Part shown: positions 54,388 through 62,630 of the stretch, in pieces
Layout of the letters: every line of letters starts with the position of its first letter
How positions within the stretch are numbered: position 1 is the first letter of the stretch
Origin: Methylocystis sp.
Lineage (GTDB): Bacteria > Pseudomonadota > Alphaproteobacteria > Rhizobiales > Beijerinckiaceae
Assembly: GCA_022843405.1 (NCBI GenBank)
Contig: JALHNQ010000008.1
Coordinates: 10,587 to 74,586, forward strand
Length of the DNA: 64,000 nt
Direction of reading: 5' to 3'
Notes under the pieces: generated by a model
What the model saw: the letters and a program-made list of their open reading frames with translations, nothing else
Database searches by the model: none
What the model was told of the DNA's origin: nothing
Position numbers and translations under genes: made by a program

Positions 54388-55662
54388 ATGGCTGAAATTC
54401 GCGTGCCGACCTTGGGCGAATCGGTGACCGAGGCGACCATTGGCCGCTGGTTCAAGAAAGCCGGCGACGCGGTGCGCGCCGACGAAGCGCTCGCCGAACT
54501 CGAAACTGACAAAGTCACGCTCGAAGTCAACGCGCCGGCCGCCGGCGTGCTGGCCGAGATTGTCGCAAAGGAAGGCGAGACCGTAGCGCCGGGCGCGCTG
54601 CTCGGACAGATCACTGAGGGCGCAACGGCTCCAGCGAAGGGCGGCGGCGAGGCTGCGGCCAAATCCGCCGCGCCCAAGCCAGCGCCGGCGCCGGCCGCGC
54701 CCGCCGCCCATCCAGGGCCGCCTCTCGCCGCGCCGGCGATGCCGCCGTCGCCTTCCGCCGCCAAAATCGCCGTCGAACAAGGGATCGACATTGCCCAGGT
54801 CCCCGGCAGCGGCAAGCGCGGCCAGGCGCTGAAATCCGACGTCGTTCAATTCGCCGCCCGTCAGGCGCCGCCGCCTCAGCTCGCCCCAGATCAGGTCGCG
54901 CAGGTTGAGGCGCGGGTAGAAGCGCCGCCGGCTCCTCGCGCGCCCCTTCCGCAGGAAGACGCCCGCCGCGAAGAGCGGGTGAAGATGACGCGCTTACGCC
55001 AAACGATCGCGCGCCGTCTGAAAGAAGCGCAAAACGCCGCCGCCATGCTGACGACGTTCAACGAAGTCGACATGTCGACGCTCATCGAATTGCGCAAACG
55101 CTACAAGGAGCCCTTCGAGAAACGGCATGGCGTGAAGCTTGGCTTCATGGGCTTCTTCGTGAAGGCGTGCTGCGAGGCGCTGGAAGAGATTCCGGCGGTC
55201 AACGCCGAGATCGACGGGACCGACATCATCTACAAGCGCTTTTGCCACATCGGCGTCGCCGTCGGCACGGACAAGGGACTCGTCGTCCCGGTGGTGCGCG
55301 ACGCCGACCGTATGTCGCTCGCCGAGATCGAACGAACCATCGCCGAACTCGGCCGCAAGGCGCGCGACGGCGCGCTCGATATCAAAGACCTGCAGGGCGG
55401 CACTTTCACGATTTCCAACGGCGGGGTCTATGGTTCGCTGATGTCGACGCCGATCCTGAATGCGCCGCAATCGGGCATTCTCGGCATGCACAAGATTCAG
55501 GAGCGCCCGGTCGTGATCGACGGCAAAATCGAAGCGCGGCCAATGATGTATCTTGCGCTCTCCTATGACCACCGCCTTGTCGACGGCAAGGAAGCCGTGA
55601 CTTTTCTGGTGCGGGTCAAGGAGTTGCTTGAAGATCCGGCAAGGCTTGCGCTCGGACTGTAG
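54388..55662 (+). CDS. sucB: Dihydrolipoyl succinyltransferase SucB
   Basis: The 424-aa E2 core of the 2-oxoglutarate dehydrogenase complex. The lipoyl domain has the lysine motif [11 protein letters not shown] near residue 43. An Ala/Pro linker and a peripheral subunit-binding domain ([21 protein letters not shown]) follow. The catalytic domain contains [31 protein letters not shown] and the active-site [13 protein letters not shown]. The E3 gene lpd, often next in line, is not here. Confidence 0.97.
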   Translation: MAEIRVPTLGESVTEATIGRWFKKAGDAVRADEALAELETDKVTLEVNAPAAGVLAEIVAKEGETVAPGALLGQITEGATAPAKGGGEAAAKSAAPKPAPAPAAPAAHPGPPLAAPAMPPSPSAAKIAVEQGIDIAQVPGSGKRGQALKSDVVQFAARQAPPPQLAPDQVAQVEARVEAPPAPRAPLPQEDARREERVKMTRLRQTIARRLKEAQNAAAMLTTFNEVDMSTLIELRKRYKEPFEKRHGVKLGFMGFFVKACCEALEEIPAVNAEIDGTDIIYKRFCHIGVAVGTDKGLVVPVVRDADRMSLAEIERTIAELGRKARDGALDIKDLQGGTFTISNGGVYGSLMSTPILNAPQSGILGMHKIQERPVVIDGKIEARPMMYLALSYDHRLVDGKEAVTFLVRVKELLEDPARLALGL

Positions 55663-55767
55663 CCGCCGCCTCTTCAAAATCTCCAAAGCGTGCACATTTA
55701 ATTTCAGACGGCGCGCCGCTCGTTTGGGCGCCGACGGCGGGTCGAAAGGACCGCCTTGGAGGTCAAA

Positions 55768-56037
55768 ATGGAAATGAAAATCGCGACCGAACCCAAAGAA
55801 GCGCCGCTGACGGCCGAGCAGTTCGCCCAGCTTGGCGATGGTCTCATCGCTTATGTGCGGCCAATGCGCTCCGAGGACGTCAATCGGCTTTACCCGCACG
55901 CGCCCCAGATCGCGCCGGGTCTGACGATTTTCGCGCTGTTCGGCGCGGATGGCGCGCCGATCGTGCTTGCGGATTCGGAAGAAGGCTGCATCGGCAACGC
56001 CCGCGAAAACCATCTGCAAATGGTGAGCCTGCACTAG
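55768..56037 (+). CDS. DUF1150 family protein
   Basis: An 89-aa protein of the alphaproteobacterial DUF1150 family: LTAEQFAQLGDGLIAYVRPMRSEDV, LYPHAPQIAPGLTIFALFGADG and a final HLQMVSLH. Function unknown; relatives often lie next to small heat-shock genes. GGAGG five bases before ATG 55768 fixes the start and rules out the upstream TTG. Confidence 0.88.
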   Translation: MEMKIATEPKEAPLTAEQFAQLGDGLIAYVRPMRSEDVNRLYPHAPQIAPGLTIFALFGADGAPIVLADSEEGCIGNARENHLQMVSLH

Positions 56038-56093
56038 GCCGGATCGACGCGAAAAAGGTTGAGGCGCTCTCCCCCCAAGCGACCATCCGATGA

Positions 56094-56285
56094 TCAGTCG
56101 GCGGCGATCATCGGCCCCTCCGGCGCGGGCCAGCCAATCCGATAATTGAGGCCTGTGCGGATCAGATGGGTCGCGCTGGCGCTCGATGCGGCGAAATTCG
56201 CGGGAAAGCCGTTTACGACGGAGCTGCCGAAGCCGTTGATCGCGTAATTCTGCCGGCCGAGGTCTACATAACGGCGTCCGCGCGG
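56094..56285 (-). pseudogene. C-terminal fragment of a beta-barrel outer-membrane protein
   Basis: One minus-strand frame encodes YVDLGRQNYAINGFGSS and then SATHLIRTGLNYRIGW with a short tail and TGA. The THLIRTGLNYRIGW strand is the C-terminal signature of Omp25/opacity-type porin-like proteins of Hyphomicrobiales. No start codon or N-terminal part exists upstream, where the frame loses similarity near 56285. It is therefore a truncated relic, downstream of the DUF1150 gene on the other strand. Confidence 0.6.
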
Positions 56286-56369
56286 ACCTTTTGTCGCCCT
56301 CGATTCCTGCGACGAAGCAGCCAGCCAGCTTGACAGCCGCGCCGCTCTTTCCTATCTGCAGGAGGCTTG

Positions 56370-56396
56370 TTGGCACTCGCCATTGGTGAGCGCCAA
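56370..56396 (+). promoter_or_regulatory. CIRCE element (HrcA operator) of groESL
   Basis: TTGGCACTC, nine bases, GAGCGCCAA. This is the CIRCE inverted repeat (consensus TTAGCACTC-N9-GAGTGCTAA) with one change in the left arm and the matching plus one more in the right. It lies 66 bases before groES, where the HrcA repressor acts on heat-shock genes. Confidence 0.85.
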
Positions 56397-56462
56397 CAAG
56401 CGTTCGCATATCCCTTTTTGGCGGGGCAGAACCCCGTCAGGCCAGAAAAGGAAAGATTCACA

Positions 56463-56750
56463 ATGGCGTTCCGTCCCCTCCACGACCGCGTCGTGGTCAA
56501 GCGACTCGAAGGCGAGGAAAAAACCAAAGGCGGCATCATCATTCCGGACACCGCGAAGGAAAAGCCGCAAGAGGGCAAGGTGGTTTCCGTCGGCCCCGGC
56601 GCCCGCGACGAAAACGGCAAGCTGAACCCGCTCGACGTCAAGTCCGGCGACCGCGTGCTCTTCGGCAAATGGTCCGGCACCGAAGTCAAGATCGACGGCG
56701 ATGACCTGCTCATCATGAAGGAAAGCGACATTCTCGGCATCGTCGACTGA
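56463..56750 (+). CDS. groES: Co-chaperonin GroES
   Basis: The 95-aa heptameric lid of the chaperonin. [33 protein letters not shown] contains the mobile loop that binds GroEL, and the C-terminal [14 protein letters not shown] is standard. GGAAAG precedes ATG 56463. It is transcribed with groEL under the CIRCE element. Confidence 0.98.
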   Translation: MAFRPLHDRVVVKRLEGEEKTKGGIIIPDTAKEKPQEGKVVSVGPGARDENGKLNPLDVKSGDRVLFGKWSGTEVKIDGDDLLIMKESDILGIVD

Positions 56751-56791
56751 CTCGACGCCGCGTTCGCTTCCAACCCTTAGGAGAATTTTAA

Positions 56792-58429
56792 ATGGCAGCA
56801 AAAGACGTCCGTTTCGCCACTGACGCCCGCGACCGCATCATGCGAGGCGTCGAGATCCTCAACAACGCAGTGAAGATCACGCTCGGTCCCAAGGGCCGCA
56901 ACGTCGTGATCGAGAAGAGCTTCGGCGCCCCGCGCATCAGCAAGGACGGCGTCACCGTCGCCAAGGAAATCGAGCTTGCCGATAGGTTCGAAAACCTCGG
57001 CGCTCAGCTCGTCCGCGAAGTCGCCTCCAAGCAGAACGACATCGCCGGCGACGGCACCACGACGGCGACGGTTCTCGCCGCTTCGATCGCCCGCGAAGGC
57101 TCCAAGGCGGTCGCCGCGGGCCTCAACCCGATGGATCTGAAGCGCGGCGTCGATCTCGCCGTCGAAGCCATCGTCGCCGATCTCAAGCTGCATTCGAAAA
57201 AGGTCACCTCAAACGACGAGATCGCCCAGGTCGGCACGATTTCGGCGAACGGCGACAGCTTCATCGGCGAAGAAATCGCCAAGGCGATGCAGAAGGTCGG
57301 CAATGAAGGCGTGATCACGGTCGAAGAGGCCAAAAGCCTCGAAACCGAGACCGACATCGTCGAAGGCATGCAGTTCGACCGCGGCTATCTCTCGCCCTAC
57401 TTCATCACCAACGCCGAGAAGATGATCGCCGAACTCGACGAACCCTACATTCTCATCCACGAGAAGAAGCTGTCGACGCTGCAGCCGCTGCTGCCGATCC
57501 TCGAAGCCGTGGTGCAGACCGGCAAGCCGCTGCTCATCGTCGCCGAGGATATTGAAGGCGAAGCGCTGGCGACGCTCGTCGTCAACAAGCTGCGCGGCGG
57601 CTTGAAGATCGCCGCCGTCAAGGCGCCGGGCTTCGGCGATCGCCGCAAGGCGATGCTCGAAGACATCGCGATCCTGACCGGCGGTCAGATGATCGCCGAG
57701 GACCTCGGCATCAAGCTCGAAAACGTCACGCTCGCCATGCTCGGCCGCGCCAAGCGCGTGCGCATCGAGAAGGAGAACACGACGATCATCGACGGCGCCG
57801 GCGAGAAGAAGGACATCGAGGCGCGCATCTCCCAGATCAAGGGCCAGATCGAGGAGACGACCTCCGACTACGACCGCGAGAAGCTGCAGGAGCGTCTGGC
57901 GAAGCTCGCAGGCGGCGTCGCGGTGATCCGCGTCGGTGGCGCGACCGAAGTCGAAGTGAAGGAAAAGAAGGACCGCGTCGACGACGCCCTCAACGCCACG
58001 AGAGCGGCGGTCGAGGAAGGCGTGTCGCCGGGCGGCGGCGTCGCGCTGCTGCGCGCGATCAAGGCGCTCAGCGGCGTCAAGGTCGGCAATCCGGATCAGC
58101 AGACGGGCGTCGACATCGTCCGCAAGGCGATCCAGGCGCCGGCGCGCCAGATCGTCGACAACGCCGGCGGCGACGGCGCCGTGGTGGTCGGCAAGCTGCT
58201 CGAATCCTCCGAATACGGCTATGGCTTCGACGCGCAGAAGGGCGAGTATGGCGATCTGATGAAGCTCGGCATCATCGACCCGACCAAGGTCGTGCGCACC
58301 GCGCTGCAGGACGCCGCTTCGATCGCCGGTCTGATCATCACCACCGAGGCGACGATCACCGAAGCGCCGAAGAAGGAAGGCCCGCCCGCCATGCCGGGCG
58401 GCGGCGGCATGGGCGGCATGGACTTCTAA
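56792..58429 (+). CDS. groEL: Chaperonin GroEL
   Basis: A 545-aa ATP-dependent folding chaperonin of full length. Conserved segments include [18 protein letters not shown], the nucleotide site [27 protein letters not shown] and the flexible C-terminus with GGGMGGMDF. It starts 41 bases after groES, behind the ribosome-binding site AGGAG. Confidence 0.98.
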   Translation: MAAKDVRFATDARDRIMRGVEILNNAVKITLGPKGRNVVIEKSFGAPRISKDGVTVAKEIELADRFENLGAQLVREVASKQNDIAGDGTTTATVLAASIAREGSKAVAAGLNPMDLKRGVDLAVEAIVADLKLHSKKVTSNDEIAQVGTISANGDSFIGEEIAKAMQKVGNEGVITVEEAKSLETETDIVEGMQFDRGYLSPYFITNAEKMIAELDEPYILIHEKKLSTLQPLLPILEAVVQTGKPLLIVAEDIEGEALATLVVNKLRGGLKIAAVKAPGFGDRRKAMLEDIAILTGGQMIAEDLGIKLENVTLAMLGRAKRVRIEKENTTIIDGAGEKKDIEARISQIKGQIEETTSDYDREKLQERLAKLAGGVAVIRVGGATEVEVKEKKDRVDDALNATRAAVEEGVSPGGGVALLRAIKALSGVKVGNPDQQTGVDIVRKAIQAPARQIVDNAGGDGAVVVGKLLESSEYGYGFDAQKGEYGDLMKLGIIDPTKVVRTALQDAASIAGLIITTEATITEAPKKEGPPAMPGGGGMGGMDF

Positions 58430-58455
58430 GCGCCGAACTCAACCAGGAAGACAAG

Positions 58456-58485
58456 GCCCCGGACAAACCGTCCGGGGCTTTTTTT
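58456..58485 (+). terminator. Rho-independent terminator of groESL
   Basis: A nine-base perfect stem GCCCCGGAC/GTCCGGGGC with a five-base loop is followed by seven T, 27 bases after the groEL stop. Confidence 0.92.
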
Positions 58486-58490
58486 CGTTT

Positions 58491-58994
58491 TTACGCCGCC
58501 TTGCGGTTGACGCGCCCCTCGGCGAGCGAAGAAAGAGTTTTGTCGGCGTTCTTTTCTTCGGCGAGCGTTTCCGCGAGAAGCTGCGCGCAATCCTCTCGGC
58601 CAAGCTCCTTGGCCCAGGCGATCAGCGTGCCGTAGCGCGTAATCTCGTAATGTTCGACAGCCTGCGCGCTCGCGATCAGCGCGGCGTCGAACACGTCATT
58701 GTCCGCGGTTTCGCCGGAAATTTCGTCCGCTTCTTCGAGGATGCCGTCGATCGCCGGGCAATTGACGCCCTTTGGCGCGACGCCATGCAGCTGAAAAACC
58801 TTCTCGAGGCGACGCACCTGGTTTTCCGTCTCGCCAAGATGCGCCTCGAACGCTTCCTTCAGCCGCGGATCGGAGGCCGTTTCGACCATGTCAGGCAACG
58901 CCTTCAGGATTTGATTCTCGGCATAGTAGACGTCGCGCAACATATGCACGAATAAGTCGTCGATCGTCCTGATGTCTTTTGAGAAGAGTCCCAT
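58491..58994 (-). CDS. DUF892 ferritin-like protein (YciE/YciF type)
   Basis: A 167-aa four-helix protein of the YciF/DUF892 family, stress-induced ferritin-like proteins. It shows TIDDLFVHMLRDVYYAENQILKALP, LKEAFEAHLGETENQVRRLEKVF, a central CPAIDGILEEADE and AQAVEHYEITRYGTLIAWAKEL. The repeated ExxH-type residues fit a di-iron site. The ATG at 58994 has GGAG seven bases upstream; open sequence further 5' is ignored. Physiological role unknown. Confidence 0.92.
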   Translation of the reverse strand: MGLFSKDIRTIDDLFVHMLRDVYYAENQILKALPDMVETASDPRLKEAFEAHLGETENQVRRLEKVFQLHGVAPKGVNCPAIDGILEEADEISGETADNDVFDAALIASAQAVEHYEITRYGTLIAWAKELGREDCAQLLAETLAEEKNADKTLSSLAEGRVNRKAA

Positions 58995-59268
58995 CGTCCC
59001 GCTCCGGTTTGGCGACGTTTGAACGTCCCGCGCGCCGCTGGCGTGCGTTGGAACGCCGCCGCGGCGCGAATGTTCCCTTCCTCGCGCGCAGGGAGCAGCG
59101 GTCGATCGCCACAAAACCCAGATTCCGTCTGTGCTTCGCTTCGCCCCGCGTCGGCGCGACGCAGCGGCTTGCGCGTCTAGGGCCGTTGCCCTACGGCTTC
59201 CGCTCGTTTAGCATGAGCTTCGCGCGCGGGGTCACGCGCGCGATTAAGCAAGAATCGGGAGGGGCGAG

Positions 59269-59415
59269 ATGGCGAGCTTGCGCACGCCGGTGGAGTCGAA
59301 CGGCGACTGGGCCGAGCACGTAAAGACCTACAAGACATTTTTGCTGCTGCTGAAGATCGCGGCGGCGAGCACCGCCGTGGTGCTGCTCGCGCTGTATTTC
59401 TTCGTCGCGCGCTAG
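59269..59415 (+). CDS. aa3-type cytochrome c oxidase subunit IV
   Basis: A 48-aa single-helix protein. WAEHVKTYKTFLLLLKIA followed by a hydrophobic stretch matches the small bacterial aa3-oxidase subunit IV family of alphaproteobacteria (Y-x-x-H-x-x-T-Y motif region, then one helix). GGGAGGGG precedes the ATG. It lies just upstream of the pnt genes, where this gene is commonly found. Confidence 0.8.
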   Translation: MASLRTPVESNGDWAEHVKTYKTFLLLLKIAAASTAVVLLALYFFVAR

Positions 59416-59487
59416 GCCCGCGCTCTTCATCTTCCACCGCTGTCGGCGACGCTGGCGGCGACGGTTTTTCCGCAACCGGAGTTCGTC

Positions 59488-60615
59488 ATGCGCATCGCCG
59501 TATTGGCTGAAACGGATCAGTCCGAGCCGCGCGTCGCGGCCACACCTGAGACCGTCAAGAAATTCATCGGGCTCGGCGCCGACGTGGCGGTCGAGGCCGG
59601 GGCCGGCGCCGTCGCCGGCTTTTCGGACAGCGATTACGCCGCAGCCGGCGCGACGATCGCCAATGGCGCGGCGGCGGCGCTGACCGGCGCCGACGTGGCG
59701 TTGCGCGTGCGGCGTCCCTCGGCGGCCGAGCTCCCTGGCGCCAAACCCAATCTCGCGGCGATCGCGATCATGGATCCCTTTGGCGCAGGCGCTCAACTCG
59801 CCGAACTCGCCAAAACCGGCGCGATCGCCTTCGCTATGGAGTTCATGCCGCGCATCACGCGCGCGCAAACCATGGACGTGCTGTCGTCGCAGGCCAATCT
59901 CGCGGGCTACCGCGCCGTCATTGACGCGATGGGCGAATATGGCCGCTCCTTTCCGATGATGATGACCGCCGCCGGCACCGTTCCGGCGGCGAAAGTCTTT
60001 ATTATGGGCGTCGGCGTCGCCGGACTGCAGGCGATCGCCACGGCGCGGCGCATGGGCGCGATCGTCACTGCCACCGACGTGCGGCCGGCGACGAAGGAGC
60101 AAGTCGAATCGCTCGGCGCAAAATTCATCGCCGTCGAAAACGAAGAGTTCAAACAGGCCGAGACCTCGGGCGGCTACGCCAAGGAAATGTCGCCGGAATA
60201 TCAGAAAGCGCAGGCCGAACTCGTCGCGTCGCACATCGCCAAGCAGGATGTCGTCATCACCACGGCGCTCATTCCCGGCCGGCCCGCGCCCAAGCTCATT
60301 TCCGCCGAGATGGTGCGATCGATGCGGCCTGGCTCGGTCATCGTGGATCTCGCAGCAGAGCGCGGTGGCAACTGCGAACTGACGAAGCCCGGCGAAACAG
60401 TTGTCGTCGACGGCGTGAAGATTGTTGGCGCGCTCAACCTCGCCGGCCGCATGGCGTCGACGGCGTCGAGTCTTTACGCCAAGAATCTCCTGGCCTTCGT
60501 CGAGACGCTCGTCTCGAAGGACACCAAGCAGCTCGCCATCAATTGGGACGACGAACTTGTCAAGGCGACCGCGCTGACCCGCGACGGCGCGGTCCTGGAC
60601 GAACGATTCAAATAA
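59488..60615 (+). CDS. pntAA: NAD(P) transhydrogenase subunit alpha part 1 (PntAA)
   Basis: The 375-aa soluble NAD(H)-binding domain I of the proton-translocating transhydrogenase, which uses the proton gradient to make NADPH from NADH. It resembles alanine dehydrogenase: ETDQSEPRVAATPETVKKF at the start, the Rossmann motif GVGVAGLQAIATARRMGA with TDVR after it, and RPAPKLISAEMVRSM. As in many alphaproteobacteria, the alpha subunit is split into two genes. Confidence 0.95.
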   Translation: MRIAVLAETDQSEPRVAATPETVKKFIGLGADVAVEAGAGAVAGFSDSDYAAAGATIANGAAAALTGADVALRVRRPSAAELPGAKPNLAAIAIMDPFGAGAQLAELAKTGAIAFAMEFMPRITRAQTMDVLSSQANLAGYRAVIDAMGEYGRSFPMMMTAAGTVPAAKVFIMGVGVAGLQAIATARRMGAIVTATDVRPATKEQVESLGAKFIAVENEEFKQAETSGGYAKEMSPEYQKAQAELVASHIAKQDVVITTALIPGRPAPKLISAEMVRSMRPGSVIVDLAAERGGNCELTKPGETVVVDGVKIVGALNLAGRMASTASSLYAKNLLAFVETLVSKDTKQLAINWDDELVKATALTRDGAVLDERFK

Positions 60616-60653
60616 CCGCCTGCGCGCACAACAAACTAAAGGGGCGTTAAGCG

Positions 60654-61106
60654 ATGACCGACTCTACGCAACAATTGCTTGAGAAGGCGCAGGCGGCGGC
60701 CGAGGCCGCCCGCCATCTCGCCGAACAGGCGCAACACTATTCGGACGAACTTGCGCATACGGCCGCCGCGGCCGCCGCGCATGGGCTGGCCGGCGGCGCC
60801 ATCGATCCTTTCGTGTTCCGCGTGGCGATCTTCGCCATGGCGGTGTTTGTCGGCTATTACGTCGTCTGGTCGGTGACGCCGGCGCTGCATACGCCGCTGA
60901 TGTCGGTCACGAACGCGATTTCCTCCGTCATCATCGTCGGCGCGCTGCTCGCAGCCGGCGTCGAAGGCATGACCGCCGCAGAGGCTTCAGGCTCTTGGTG
61001 GGCCAACGCCTTCGGTTTTATCGCGGTGATACTCGCCAGCGTGAACATTTTCGGCGGCTTCCTGGTCACCGAGCGCATGCTCGCCATGTACAAGAAGAAG
61101 GGCTGA
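60654..61106 (+). CDS. pntAB: NAD(P) transhydrogenase subunit alpha part 2 (PntAB)
   Basis: A 150-aa membrane part of the alpha subunit. An Ala-rich, partly helical N-terminus of about 45 residues precedes helices near 52-72, 80-100 and 115-140. The segment [24 protein letters not shown] is conserved in PntAB. It lies between pntAA and pntB, four bases before the latter. Confidence 0.95.
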   Translation: MTDSTQQLLEKAQAAAEAARHLAEQAQHYSDELAHTAAAAAAHGLAGGAIDPFVFRVAIFAMAVFVGYYVVWSVTPALHTPLMSVTNAISSVIIVGALLAAGVEGMTAAEASGSWWANAFGFIAVILASVNIFGGFLVTERMLAMYKKKG

Positions 61107-61110
61107 CGCC

Positions 61111-62508
61111 ATGAGCGCCAATATCGCAGCCCTCCTCTATCTCGTCTCAGGCGTATTGTTCATCCTCGCGCTGCGCGGCCTCTCGTCGCCGGCGACCTCG
61201 CGGCAGGGCAACCGTTACGGCATGATCGGCATGGCGATCGCCGTCGCGACGACGCTGCTGACGCATTTCCCCTCCTTCGGCGGCCTGCTGATGATCGTCG
61301 TTGGCGTCGCCATCGGCGGCGGCGCCGGCGCGTTCATCGCCCAGCGCGTGCCGATGACGAAAATGCCCGAGCTTGTCGCGGGCTTCCACGCGCTGGTCGG
61401 CCTTGCCGCCGTGCTGGTGGCGGCCGGCGCGTTCTTTGCGCCGCGCGCCTTCGGCATCGGCGATTCGAATGAGATTCACGCCGGCAGCCTCGTCGAAATG
61501 TCGCTCGGCGCGGCGATCGGCGCGATCACCTTCACCGGATCGATCATCGCCTTCCTGAAGCTCTCCGAACGCATGACCGGCAAGCCGATCCTGCTGCCGG
61601 AACGCCACACCATCAACATCACGCTCGGCGTGGCGATGGTGGCGTTGACCGTGCTGTTCGTCGGCACCCAGAGCGGCTTTTGGCTGTTCCTACTGATCCT
61701 CGCTTCCTTCGTGCTGGGGGTGACGCTGATCATTCCGATCGGCGGCGCCGACATGCCGGTCGTCGTCTCGATGCTCAACTCCTATTCGGGCTGGGCGGCG
61801 GCGGGCATCGGCTTCACGCTCGGCAATCTCGCGCTGATCATCACCGGCGCGCTGGTCGGCTCGTCGGGCGCGATCCTCTCCTACATCATGTGCAAGGGAA
61901 TGAACCGCAGCTTCGTTTCAGTCATTCTCGGCGGCTTCGGCGGCGAGGTGGCGGGACCTGCCGGCGGCAAGGAGACGCGCAACGTCAAGCAGGGCTCGGC
62001 CGAGGACGCCGCCTATATCATGCAGAACGCCGGCAAGATCATCATCGTGCCGGGCTATGGCATGGCGGTGGCGCAGGCGCAGCACGCGCTGCGCGAAATG
62101 GCGGATCTGCTCAAGGCGGAAGGCGTCGACATCAAATACGCCATCCATCCGGTCGCCGGCCGCATGCCGGGCCATATGAACGTGCTGCTGGCCGAGGCCA
62201 ATGTGCCTTACGACGAAGTGTTCGAGCTCGAAGACATCAATTCGGAATTCGGACAGGCGGATGTGGCCTTCGTCATCGGCGCCAATGACGTGACCAATCC
62301 CGCCGCCAAGACCGACAAGACGTCGGCGATCTACGGCATGCCGATCCTCGACGTCGAAAAGGCGAAGACGGTGCTTTTCTTGAAGCGCGGCATGGGCTCG
62401 GGCTACGCTGGCGTCGAGAACGAACTGTTCTTTAGGCCCAACACGATGATGCTGTTCGGCGACGCCAAGAAGACCGTCGAGTCGATCGTCAAGTCGCTGG
62501 CGCATTAA
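61111..62508 (+). CDS. pntB: NAD(P) transhydrogenase subunit beta (PntB)
   Basis: A 465-aa subunit with about nine helices (domain II, residues 1-270) and the C-terminal NADP(H)-binding domain III. Domain III shows IIIVPGYGMAVAQAQHALREMADLL, HPVAGRMPGHMNVLLAEA and IGANDVTNPAAKTDKTSAIYGMPIL. It completes the pntAA-pntAB-pntB operon, which supplies NADPH, for example for Ccr. Confidence 0.97.
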   Translation: MSANIAALLYLVSGVLFILALRGLSSPATSRQGNRYGMIGMAIAVATTLLTHFPSFGGLLMIVVGVAIGGGAGAFIAQRVPMTKMPELVAGFHALVGLAAVLVAAGAFFAPRAFGIGDSNEIHAGSLVEMSLGAAIGAITFTGSIIAFLKLSERMTGKPILLPERHTINITLGVAMVALTVLFVGTQSGFWLFLLILASFVLGVTLIIPIGGADMPVVVSMLNSYSGWAAAGIGFTLGNLALIITGALVGSSGAILSYIMCKGMNRSFVSVILGGFGGEVAGPAGGKETRNVKQGSAEDAAYIMQNAGKIIIVPGYGMAVAQAQHALREMADLLKAEGVDIKYAIHPVAGRMPGHMNVLLAEANVPYDEVFELEDINSEFGQADVAFVIGANDVTNPAAKTDKTSAIYGMPILDVEKAKTVLFLKRGMGSGYAGVENELFFRPNTMMLFGDAKKTVESIVKSLAH

Positions 62509-62530
62509 GCTTCATCGTCATCGCCAAAAC

Positions 62531-62568
62531 GAAACGCCCGGGAGTTTCCTCCCGGGCGTTTCCTTTTT
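62531..62568 (+). terminator. Terminator of the pnt operon
   Basis: A 14-base perfect stem GAAACGCCCGGGAG/CTCCCGGGCGTTTC with a TTTC loop is followed by CTTTTT. It lies between convergent pntB and the TonB receptor. The minus strand has only a short T run, so termination is mainly for the pnt transcript. Confidence 0.88.
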
Positions 62569-62630
62569 CGTCGCCCCGGCGATGCGCGCTGCGTTCGCGC
62601 GAAGCGAAACTTCCCGCTTCGCGCTGGAGA

